64,000 nucleotides of DNA, from positions 1 to 64,000 of the forward strand of contig JALGXW010000014.1 of assembly GCA_029821875.1 (NCBI GenBank). Direction: 5' to 3'. A model generated the notes under the pieces. It was given only the letters and a program-made list of their open reading frames with translations. It was not told the origin of the DNA and made no database searches. Position 1 is the stretch's first letter. Every line of letters begins with the position of its first letter. Of the stretch, positions 41,781 through 48,460 are shown piece after piece. This DNA comes from Candidatus Hebobacterum abditum (GTDB lineage Bacteria > Armatimonadota > Hebobacteria > Hebobacterales > Hebobacteraceae). The translations under genes were made by a program, and so were the position numbers.

Positions 41781-43715
41781 ATGGACACACGCCGATCGCT
41801 GGTCGGTTTCGTCCTCTCCGTCGTTCTCTGCCTCTCGGGGGCGGCCGTCGCCCGTGGCCAGGGGGGGCCCGTTCTCGCGGTCAGCACCAACAGCCTCGAT
41901 CTCGGGATCATCGGCGGCGCCACAAGCGACAGCTCTGTCTACGTCTACAACGCCGGCAGTGGGTGCTTCAGCTGGCTCATCGCGGACACGGAGGAGTCCT
42001 GGCTTACGGTTGAGCCGGCGGAGGGCAGCGACACCTACACATGCGAGGAAGACGACTACCTCCTGATCCAAGTTGACCCTTCCGGCCTCGGCGGCGGCCC
42101 GGAAAGCGGCTCGTTCCAGGTGCGCCGGCCAGGCGGCGGCGGCTTCTCCGAGACCATCACGGTCAGCTTTGACTATCAGGCGCCCACTGGGCTCGAGGTC
42201 AACAAGACCAATGTGAATCTCGGGGCGATCACCGGGCCTGTCGCCGACGACTCCGTCTACGTCTACAACGCGCCGCCCCCCGCGTCTATCAGTTGGACGG
42301 TGACCGAGAGCGTTGCCTGGCTTGCGGTGAGCCCGATGTCGGGCACGACGACAACGGGGCAAGACACCCTCACCATCACGGTGGACCCCACGGGGCTCAC
42401 GGCCGGGCAGTCCTACAGCGACAGCTTCACGGTGACTCGGGATGGCGCGCCGAGCGACTCGGCGACCGTGACCGTGGACTTCACCTTCAAGAACTCGATC
42501 GGGATTTCGGTCAGCGGGACGCCGCCCTCGGGGCAGAAGGCCGGAAGCATCTCTGTCGCCGGGGCGGCGGCCTGGTACCACTTCGACGTCCCGGCCGGGG
42601 ACACGAAGCTCTGGAACCTGTGGACGGAGGTCGGCGTCGACACCGTCCTGGGGCTCTACACCGCAGTGGACGGGACGCTCCTGGCCGAGAACGACAACTG
42701 CGATGCGGGGGCGTGCGGCCTCGACCATTCTCCGCTTCACTCCAGGATCGACTATGACCTGAGCGGCGGCACGCGCTACTACCTGAAGGTTGAAGCCTTC
42801 GGCAGCGCCGCCGGCGATTACACGGTCCACGTGCGAGAGCAGGCGAACACGCCGCCCGAGCTGACCAACGGCAGCCTTACGCCTGACTCCGGCGATGACA
42901 CGACCACATTCACCTACTCGGTGGACTACTACGATATGGACGGCGATGCCCCGGCGACGAAGGAGGTCGTCATAGACGGCACGCCCTACCCCATGGCCCT
43001 GCAGAGCGGCGATGCGTATGACGGGACGTACCGGTACCAGACGACCGGCGCCGACCTCGGCATGGGCGATCACACCTACTACTTCTCCTTCACCGATGGT
43101 GAGGGAGGGACCGCCCGGCTGCCAACCTCAGGCACGGAGTCCGGCCCCACGGTGACCATCGAGTTCCCGGATGTTCCCGTCACCTTCTGGGCCTACGATG
43201 AGATCCAGGGCTGCGTCATGGGCGGCGTCGTGGGCGGCTACCTGGATGGCTACTACCACCCGGAGTTGCCGGTATCACGGGACCAGATGGCGGTCTTCGT
43301 CGCCCGCGCCCTCGAAGGCGGTGACGCCAATGTCCCCGACGGGCCGGCCGTGGCCACCTTCAACGACGTGCCCACCGACCACTGGGCCTACAAGTACGTC
43401 GAGTACTGTGTGCAGGAGGGCATCGTCGCGGGCTATGACCCCGTGACCTACGCGCCGACGGTCGCCGTCACCCGAGATCAGATGGCGGTCTACATCGCCC
43501 GCGCTCTTGCCGGCGGCGAGAGCGGCATTCCCAGCGGGCCGGTCATCCCGCACTTCAACGATGTTCCCGCCGGGACCTGGGCCTACAAGCACGTCGAGTA
43601 CTGCTACAGCCAAGAGGTCGTGGCTGGCTACCTGGACGGCCTCTACCACCCCGAGTACATCGTTACCCGCGACCAGATGGCCGTCTACGTCGCGAGGGCG
43701 TTCGTGACGCCGTAA
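41781..43715 (+). CDS. Secreted BACON-repeat and PPC-like protein with three SLH domains
   Basis: Protein of 644 residues. The ATG at 41781 follows AAAGGGGAGCCAA; a signal peptide ends near ARGQ (residue 26). Two BACON-type domains follow (about 30-120 and 122-225: SVYVYNAGSGCFSWLI..., VAWLAVSPMSGTTTTGQDTL). Then come a PPC-like domain (about 230-330, AAWYHFDVPAGDTKLW, DLSGGTRYYLKVEA), an Ig-like domain with an xxDMDGDxP loop (about 335-455), and three SLH repeats (about 460-644). BACON and PPC domains occur in secreted enzymes and glycan-binding proteins. No catalytic domain is present, so a binding or structural role is likely. Confidence 0.9.
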   Translation: MDTRRSLVGFVLSVVLCLSGAAVARGQGGPVLAVSTNSLDLGIIGGATSDSSVYVYNAGSGCFSWLIADTEESWLTVEPAEGSDTYTCEEDDYLLIQVDPSGLGGGPESGSFQVRRPGGGGFSETITVSFDYQAPTGLEVNKTNVNLGAITGPVADDSVYVYNAPPPASISWTVTESVAWLAVSPMSGTTTTGQDTLTITVDPTGLTAGQSYSDSFTVTRDGAPSDSATVTVDFTFKNSIGISVSGTPPSGQKAGSISVAGAAAWYHFDVPAGDTKLWNLWTEVGVDTVLGLYTAVDGTLLAENDNCDAGACGLDHSPLHSRIDYDLSGGTRYYLKVEAFGSAAGDYTVHVREQANTPPELTNGSLTPDSGDDTTTFTYSVDYYDMDGDAPATKEVVIDGTPYPMALQSGDAYDGTYRYQTTGADLGMGDHTYYFSFTDGEGGTARLPTSGTESGPTVTIEFPDVPVTFWAYDEIQGCVMGGVVGGYLDGYYHPELPVSRDQMAVFVARALEGGDANVPDGPAVATFNDVPTDHWAYKYVEYCVQEGIVAGYDPVTYAPTVAVTRDQMAVYIARALAGGESGIPSGPVIPHFNDVPAGTWAYKHVEYCYSQEVVAGYLDGLYHPEYIVTRDQMAVYVARAFVTP

Positions 43716-43757
43716 CACAGCGGTGCTCCGCTGCGCAGAGGAGCAGGTCGACTATCC

Positions 43758-43789
43758 GCGGGCCCCGCCGCGAAGCTGGCGGGGCCCGC
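43758..43789 (+). terminator. 12-bp GC-rich terminator hairpin
   Basis: GCGGGCCCCGCC and GGCGGGGCCCGC with an 8-nt loop, 43 bp after the BACON-SLH stop. No T-tract, so it may act with Rho or only stabilise the mRNA end. Confidence 0.7.
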
Positions 43790-43833
43790 AGCCATTGGCC
43801 GCCCGGCCCATCGGCGCACTCAGTATATGGAAG

Positions 43834-44064
43834 GTCTCCATCTGCGACCCGACGGGAGAAGACGGCCTGGCCGACTGCATCCCGGCCGACCCGCGGGACT
43901 TCCCCGATGTGGCCTCCGACTTCTGGGCCTATACACACATCGAGTACTGCGTCGAGCACGAAGTGGTGCAAGGATACGAAGACGGCTACTGCCATCCCGA
44001 ATACGACGTGACCCGCGACCAGATGGCGGTCTACGTGGCGAGGGCGTTCGACTTGGCGCTGTAG
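43834..44064 (+). pseudogene. Orphan SLH cassette remnant, copy 1
   Basis: About 77 codons encode the end of an SLH cassette: a linker CDPTGEDGLADCIPADPRDF, then FPDVASDFWAYTHIEYC and YEDGYCHPEYDVTRDQMAVYVARAF, and a stop. It lacks a start, signal peptide and the first two SLH repeats, yet its reading frame is undamaged. It follows the terminator of the BACON-SLH gene and looks like a leftover or donor of cassette exchange. Confidence 0.75.
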
Positions 44065-44082
44065 TACACTGACTTCGCCATC

Positions 44083-44105
44083 CCGGCCTGCCGCCGGCAG
44101 GCCGG
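44083..44105. terminator. 10-bp hairpin between convergent genes
   Basis: CCGGCCTGCC and GGCAGGCCGG with a 3-nt loop, just before the convergent anti-sigma gene end. Likely bidirectional end structure. Confidence 0.65.
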
Positions 44106-44114
44106 CGCCGTCGC

Positions 44115-44525
44115 TCACCTGGGGGAGGCGGCGATTTCGTTGGCGAGGGCCCGACGTTCCTGCTCTGAGGCGAGGAGGAGGCGGCGCAGGACATAGGGGA
44201 CGAGGATGACCACCACCGCGACTTCCACGCCAGTCTCGATTGGGAGCGGCAGCAGTCGCAGGGCCAGGCTCATGATGACGAGGAGGGGCGCAATCCACGC
44301 CACGTGAGGGCGAGGCCCGCGGAGGCGCTGCGGGATCTCCACCCGCGGCTGGAACACAGCTTCCCGGGCGTGAGCCTTCAGGTCATCGTCCAGCCGCGCC
44401 AGTTCCTCATACTCGCGGCGGAGCGCCGGATCGTCGGCGATTGCCTGGCGGACCTCAGCGGCGCGGGCGGGGGTCAGCTCGCCGTCGAGCAGAGCCGAGA
44501 GTTCGGAGGGGTCAATTCGTGTCAT
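44115..44525 (-). CDS. Anti-sigma factor-like membrane protein
   Basis: Protein of 136 residues with LSALLDGELTPARAAEVRQAI at the N-terminus (residues about 9-30). This matches the start of anti-sigma (zf-HC2/RskA-type) domains, although the zinc-binding H-x3-C-x2-C is missing. Two membrane helices are predicted (about 72-90 and 95-115). Its ATG overlaps the stop of the ECF sigma gene by 3-4 bp, so it is surely translated with it and probably holds that sigma factor at the membrane. The short loop between the helices (PIETG) leaves little sensor domain outside. Confidence 0.82.
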   Translation of the reverse strand: MTRIDPSELSALLDGELTPARAAEVRQAIADDPALRREYEELARLDDDLKAHAREAVFQPRVEIPQRLRGPRPHVAWIAPLLVIMSLALRLLPLPIETGVEVAVVVILVPYVLRRLLLASEQERRALANEIAASPR

Positions 44526-45046
44526 CTGGGTTCCCTTTCAGAGATCGCGACCAGGGCCCGGCGCGCCGCATGGAGGCGCGACATCACGGTTCCGACCGGG
44601 ATCCCAAGGGCGGTCGCGATCTCCTGATAGGAGCAGTCGCCGAAGTAGCGGAGTTGGATGATCTCCCGGTGCTCGGCGCTGAGCTGGCCGATCGCCGAGC
44701 GGAGCATGTCCCTGCGCTCGGACTCTTCCCACGCGGACTGGTCGCCGGCGGGCAGATCGGCGGCATCGACCGCGATGCTCGGGGGCCGACGGGCGCGACT
44801 GCGCTGGATATCGCGGCAGCAGTTGCGGACGATCGCGAACCACCAGGCCTTGAACCCCCGCGAGCGGTCGTATCGCGCCAGGCCGCGGTGCGCCTTCAGC
44901 AGAGCCTCCTGGATGGCGTCCTCCGCGTCTTCTCGGTTCCCCAGTAAAGAATGCGCATAGGCCGCCGCCCGGCCGAGCAGCGGCTCGGCCAGACGGTGCA
45001 GCTCATCGTCAGCCTGCTGCGAGCGTTGGCTCACGGGCCAGTCCAT
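44522..45046 (-). CDS. ECF RNA polymerase sigma factor
   Basis: Sigma factor of 174 residues, normal ECF length. Region 2 at about 20-90: LLGRAAAYAHSLLGNREDAEDAIQEALLKAHRGL and FKAWWFAIVRNCCRDIQR (landmarks, quoted in part). Region 4 at about 120-168: AIGQLSAEHREIIQLRYFGDCSYQEIATALGIPVGTVMSRLH. It is SigE/RpoE-like. It is coupled by stop/start overlap to the anti-sigma-like gene downstream. The DUF4190-like gene at 45063-45371 lies immediately upstream on the same strand (16 bp), so the three may be one operon. Confidence 0.9.
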   Translation of the reverse strand: MDWPVSQRSQQADDELHRLAEPLLGRAAAYAHSLLGNREDAEDAIQEALLKAHRGLARYDRSRGFKAWWFAIVRNCCRDIQRSRARRPPSIAVDAADLPAGDQSAWEESERRDMLRSAIGQLSAEHREIIQLRYFGDCSYQEIATALGIPVGTVMSRLHAARRALVAISEREPR

Positions 45047-45062
45047 GCCGAGGACTCCCAGT

Positions 45063-45371
45063 TCAGGAGAGCGCCTCGAGAGCGGAGATGAAGGCCCCCA
45101 CTTGCTCTCGGAACACGATGATCAACACGATAAACGCGACCTCGAAGGTTATTGCCAGGATCAATGCCGCGCCTCCGAGTCGTCTCGCACGACTCCCCTG
45201 CCGAGCCCCCTGCATCGCCAGAGCTCCGAGAACGATGGCCACCACGGCCTTCTCGATCCCGAGCAAACTCACGAAGGTGACGATGCCGACGACGATGGCC
45301 GCGATGCCGAAGCCATCCCGACGTCCGGCGATGTACATGTCATCCGGCTGTTCCCGATGAGCTTCTGCCAT
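45063..45371 (-). CDS. Small two-helix membrane protein (DUF4190-like)
   Basis: Protein of 102 residues; ATG at 45371 after GAGAGGGAAAGG, preferred to an in-frame codon at 45428. The sequence has two hydrophobic helices (about 22-45 and 65-90) separated by an Arg/Gly-rich loop (MQGARQGSRARRLGG), in the style of DUF4190. It is 16 bp upstream of the ECF sigma gene on the same strand. Function unknown. Confidence 0.72.
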   Translation of the reverse strand: MAEAHREQPDDMYIAGRRDGFGIAAIVVGIVTFVSLLGIEKAVVAIVLGALAMQGARQGSRARRLGGAALILAITFEVAFIVLIIVFREQVGAFISALEALS

Positions 45372-45581
45372 GGACGTATCCTTTCCCTCTCGCAAGTTGA
45401 GTGGGAGGTCGGCCTCCCATATAGCCATACGGACAGCGATCCCGGTTTATTCGCTGACCCGTCAGATTCCGGGCCTGGAGCGAGAGACCGGGCCGCGGCA
45501 GATCATTCGCAAGCCGTGGGAGATGGCATATGCCGGCGGCAGATGTGGCCCAGTTGCCCCCAGGATGCCTCAAAAACGGCC

Positions 45582-45610
45582 TTGACACAGGCGGGGAACT
45601 ATGCTATAAT
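45582..45610 (+). promoter_or_regulatory. Consensus sigma-70 promoter of arsR
   Basis: TTGACA (45582-45587), 17-bp spacer, TATAAT (45605-45610). This is the best promoter in the window. The expected transcription start (about 45617) is at the arsR ATG (45618), so the mRNA may be leaderless. Confidence 0.88.
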
Positions 45611-45626
45611 TCGAAACATGTCGAAT
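45609..45626 (+). promoter_or_regulatory. Putative ArsR operator
   Basis: Inverted repeat ATTCGA-N6-TCGAAT that overlaps the last two bases of the -10 box, the transcription start and the arsR start codon. Binding there would block polymerase and could explain arsenic-dependent derepression. Inference from position and symmetry. Confidence 0.7.
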
Positions 45627-45995
45627 ATTCTCACGGACAACCTGCAGCGCTCTGCGGGCATGTTCGGGGCCCTCGGCAACCCCAACCGGCTCCGCATCTT
45701 CCTGCGGCTCATGTCGTGCTGTGGGCCGGAGGCGCCGGGCCTAAGCGAGGAGCAGGCGACCGCCTTCGTGGGTGAGCTCGGCAAGGACCTGGGGATAGCC
45801 GCCTCGACGGTGTCCCACCATATAAAGGAACTGCACCGCTCGGGCCTCATCCAGATGGAGAGGCGCGGACAGAGGGTGGCGTGCTGGGTGGATCGTGCGA
45901 CCTTGCGGGAGCTCTCGGAGTTCTTCTCACACCAGCTCGATAGGCAGCCGTCGTGTTCCTGTCGGCCGACTTCGGGAGCTGCCGAATCATCTTAA
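45618..45995 (+). CDS. arsR: ArsR/SmtB-family metal(loid)-responsive repressor
   Basis: Winged-helix repressor of 125 residues. The HTH reads FGALGNPNRLRIFLRLM and LGIAASTVSHHIKELHRSGLIQMERRGQRV (partly quoted), with the typical TVSHHIKEL recognition helix. A Cys pair in MSCCGPE follows helix 1, and a CSCRP motif ends the protein; thiols in such places bind As(III) in arsenic-type ArsR proteins. Family members release their operator when metal is bound. It heads an operon with arsM, 12 bp downstream. The start could be the leaderless ATG used here or an internal Met near 45660. Confidence 0.88.
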   Translation: MSNILTDNLQRSAGMFGALGNPNRLRIFLRLMSCCGPEAPGLSEEQATAFVGELGKDLGIAASTVSHHIKELHRSGLIQMERRGQRVACWVDRATLRELSEFFSHQLDRQPSCSCRPTSGAAESS

Positions 45996-46007
45996 CGGAG
46001 GCAAGAA

Positions 46008-46829
46008 ATGAGCAAGCAGACACATGACGATATCCGCCAGGCCGTACGCAAGGCCTATGGCGACATCGCGAAATCGGGAGGCGGGTGCTGCGGTCCAGAG
46101 CAGTCCTGCTGTGACCCGTCGCAGTCCTGTGGCGGGGAGGTGAGCGGTCGCCGCCCGGCCGACGCGGCGGCGGCCATTGGCTACTCCGAAGACGATCTCT
46201 CGGCCGTGCCGGAGGGAGCGAATATGGGCCTGGGGTGCGGCAACCCGCAGGCGATCGCTTCTCTTCGTCCTGGCGAGACGGTGCTCGACCTCGGCAGTGG
46301 CGGCGGCTTCGATTGCTTTCTCGCCGCAGAGGCTGTGGGCGAGAGCGGCCATGTCATCGGCGTCGATATGACGGCGGAGATGGTGACAAGGTCCCGGGAG
46401 GCGGCGACGAAGGCAGGAGTCGACAACGTCGAGTTCCGCTTAGGTGAGATCGAGCACCTGCCCGTTGCAGACGAGACCGCAGACGTGATCATCTCGAACT
46501 GTGTGATCAACTTGTCGCCCGACAAGGTGAGCACGTACCGGGATGCCTATCGCGTCCTGAAGCGGGGCGGCCGTCTCGCCATCTCCGACGTGGTCGCCAC
46601 GGCAGAGCTGCCGGAGGAGATCAAGGCCGATCTGGCTCTCCACGCGGGCTGCATCGCGGGCGCGGCCACAGTGGAGACGCTCGAGCGCCTGCTGGCCGAA
46701 GTCGGCTTCGAGAACATTCGCATCGACATCAAGGAGGAGAGCCGCGAGGCGATCCGGCAGTGGCTGCCCGGCCGAGGGCTGGAGGACTACATCGCTTCTG
46801 CGACCATCCAGGCGGAGAAGCCGGCTTAG
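46008..46829 (+). CDS. arsM: Arsenite S-adenosylmethionine methyltransferase
   Basis: Methylates As(III) to mono-, di- and trimethyl arsenicals using SAM. 273 residues with SD AACGGAGGCAAGAA. The SAM-binding motif I is ETVLDLGSGGGFDCF (about 92), motif II VIGVDMTAEMV. The three catalytic cysteines of ArsM enzymes can be placed in GLGCGNP, ISNCVINLSPDK and HAGCIAGA. A Cys-rich N-terminus (GGGCCGPEQSCCDPSQSC) is also typical. Twelve bases after arsR and transcribed with it. Part of a likely arsenic detoxification operon running to 48152. Confidence 0.95.
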   Translation: MSKQTHDDIRQAVRKAYGDIAKSGGGCCGPEQSCCDPSQSCGGEVSGRRPADAAAAIGYSEDDLSAVPEGANMGLGCGNPQAIASLRPGETVLDLGSGGGFDCFLAAEAVGESGHVIGVDMTAEMVTRSREAATKAGVDNVEFRLGEIEHLPVADETADVIISNCVINLSPDKVSTYRDAYRVLKRGGRLAISDVVATAELPEEIKADLALHAGCIAGAATVETLERLLAEVGFENIRIDIKEESREAIRQWLPGRGLEDYIASATIQAEKPA

Positions 46830-46906
46830 AGCATCGTGCAATCAGGCGGCCGTCGGTGGCCGCCCGCGCTGGATCCAAATGAGACATCAAGGAGAGGAGT
46901 CGAGCG

Positions 46907-47410
46907 ATGGCTGACGAGAAGTGCTGTGGCGCTGCCGCGCAGGACGAGAAGAGCGCTGGCTGTGAGACCATAGCCATTGAGAAGACCGGGAACACGTGCC
47001 CGCTGTGCGAGGACTATGCGGCCAGTCAGGCCTCGAAGCCGGTCGCCGTCATGTCGTGTGAGGGAGCATGTCTGCGCGGCGAGGTCGCGAGGCGGGCGGC
47101 GAACATACTGTGCCACGAACTGGCGCCGGAGAAGACGGCCCGCATCTGTCTGGGCGCGGCCTTCACGAAGGACACCGGCCAGAGGAACCTGGTCAGGAAG
47201 GCTCCTCGGGTCGTCGCGCTGGAGGGGTGCTTCATCGAGTGCGCCTCCCGGATGATGAGGGGAGCGATTCCCGGGCTTGAGGTACACGTGATCGCGGCCG
47301 ACAAGCTCTACGAGTTCGACCGGGATCTGTTCGGGGTTGACGAGATGTCGGAGGAGGAGATGACCTCCCATGCGCGCACGGTCGCGGAGAGCGTGGCCGA
47401 GCAGCTCTGA
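46907..47410 (+). CDS. DGC-domain putative zinc/thiol-binding protein
   Basis: Protein of 167 residues; ATG after AAGGAGAGGAGTCGAGCG. It has many cysteines: MADEKCCGAAAQ at the start, CPLCEDY, then the DGC-family core VMSCEGACLRGEVARRAANI, and ALEGCFIECASRM. DGC (PF08859-like) proteins are annotated as putative zinc-binding and often accompany metal genes; a role in carrying or sensing As or another thiophilic metal is inference from the Cys content and its place after arsM (77 bp). Confidence 0.82.
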   Translation: MADEKCCGAAAQDEKSAGCETIAIEKTGNTCPLCEDYAASQASKPVAVMSCEGACLRGEVARRAANILCHELAPEKTARICLGAAFTKDTGQRNLVRKAPRVVALEGCFIECASRMMRGAIPGLEVHVIAADKLYEFDRDLFGVDEMSEEEMTSHARTVAESVAEQL

Positions 47411-47488
47411 GGGCCGTCAACTCCGCGGCCTGCCTCGCCTGTTGGCGGAACAACCCTGTGAGTCGAAGCGAAAAGGAGGAAGGGCGCG

Positions 47489-47884
47489 ATGAGTGAGCAG
47501 AACGATCAGCCTGCAGTGGATGAGGGGGCGCAGAAGAGAGAGCTGAGCCGGAAGCTGGACGCGATCGGATGGGGCCTGTTCTTCCTCATGCTCGGCGCGA
47601 TCTGGCTCGCTCCTGGGGACTGGATCTCCGAGGACAACTGGTTCATGGCGGCGGCCATCGGGGTCGGCGCGATCCTGATCGTGATGAACATCGTCCGAGT
47701 TCTGGTCGAGGTGAAGCCCAGTATCGGGGCCATGGTGCTGGGCGTCCTGATCCTGGCGTGGGGCGTGGCCGGGTACTACGGGACCGACCTGCCTTTCTTC
47801 CCCATCCTGTTCCTACTCATCGGCGTGGGCATCATCGCGTCGGCCGCACGGCGCGGAGGGGGAGGCGGCTGCGGCTGCTGGTGA
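47489..47884 (+). CDS. Small membrane protein in the ars operon
   Basis: Protein of 131 residues; ATG at 47489 after AAAAGGAGGAAGGGCGCG, a very strong SD. A charged 22-residue N-terminus precedes four hydrophobic segments (about 25-41, 48-67, 75-92, 98-115), and the protein ends in GGGGGCGCW, a Gly/Cys tail. It does not resemble ArsB, Acr3, ArsP or ArsJ permeases, being too short. It may assist an efflux or a thiol-based process; function unknown. Confidence 0.75.
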   Translation: MSEQNDQPAVDEGAQKRELSRKLDAIGWGLFFLMLGAIWLAPGDWISEDNWFMAAAIGVGAILIVMNIVRVLVEVKPSIGAMVLGVLILAWGVAGYYGTDLPFFPILFLLIGVGIIASAARRGGGGGCGCW

Positions 47885-47939
47885 GTTCCTGTCGAGGGGG
47901 AATCTGGCCCTCTGCGGCCGACAACTGGAGGTAGTGGAT

Positions 47940-48152
47940 ATGAAGGTCCTTCGATGGCTGCCTGTCATCGTGGGGGGCGTGCTGCTCGCCAAGCACTTCG
48001 GCCCGAAGATGGGTGGCATGTGTGAGCAAGTGTTCGAGAAGATGCCGGACGAGTTCCCGCCCAAGTGGATGTACCTCAACATCACCGCCATCCGGGAGCA
48101 GAACGACCGCATCATCGAACTGCTGGAGGAGCAGGCCAAGGCCCGCGGCTAG
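47940..48152 (+). CDS. Short membrane-anchored helical protein, end of the ars operon
   Basis: Protein of 70 residues; ATG at 47940 about 8 nt after GGAGGTA (a GTG two codons earlier is too close to the SD). One N-terminal membrane helix (about 6-18), then MGGMCEQVFEKMPDEFPPKWMYLNI, and a coiled-coil-like tail IREQNDRIIELLEEQAKA. Such short proteins often scaffold or dock on membrane partners. Adjacent to the four-helix protein upstream (55 bp). Function unknown. Confidence 0.7.
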   Translation: MKVLRWLPVIVGGVLLAKHFGPKMGGMCEQVFEKMPDEFPPKWMYLNITAIREQNDRIIELLEEQAKARG

Positions 48153-48200
48153 CGTCAAGCTATCGGCCGGCAAGGCGGCCACCGCGGCGCTGGTTTCCTC

Positions 48201-48235
48201 GGGTGCGGGCACGCGCTGACGGCGTGCCCGCACCC
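48201..48235 (+). terminator. 14-bp hairpin ending the ars operon
   Basis: GGGTGCGGGCACGC and GCGTGCCCGCACCC with a 7-nt loop, 49 bp after the last gene. Very stable; no T-run. The rest of 48153-48367 holds no supported gene. Confidence 0.78.
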
Positions 48236-48367
48236 AGCTTGTCCATCGCCTTTCCCCTCACGAAGATGTAGGCGGCACGCCGCTTGACGCCGTCGCAACC
48301 GCAGCCGAGCAATCTCTTGCAGGACTGTGTCCCCCGGCAGGGAATCAGGCCGCCAAGCCGTTTCAGC

Positions 48368-48430
48368 TGCTGAGTCATCCCCCTGAGTGGCCGCGGCCTG
48401 CGCTGAACTAACGCGCCCTCCGGCGCGTCT
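48368..48430 (+). promoter_or_regulatory. Conserved upstream element of propeller-SLH gene 1
   Basis: Aligns with 51356-51417 at about three-quarters identity (GCTGAG.TATCCCC..TGAGTG then CGCGCTGAAC.AACGCGCC). Both copies contain a 7-bp hairpin ACGCGCC-N4-GGCGCGT (here 48411-48428) whose loop differs (CTCC and TTGG), while the stem is kept. It lies about 30 bp before the start codon of each of two paralogous genes. Confidence 0.6.
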
Positions 48431-48460
48431 AATAGTCAGCCCGATGTGAAGGGGGAAGGC

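Noticed and set aside
41511-43073. N-terminal extension of the sigma factor frame (would make a 1088-residue protein)
   Set aside because: It is antisense to the BACON-SLH gene, low in protein-like character, and a proper ECF N-terminus with an SD starts at 41510.
48160-48378. 72-residue minus-strand frame with several cysteines
   Set aside because: No SD at proper spacing; it overlaps both the ars terminator hairpin and the conserved upstream element of the propeller gene.
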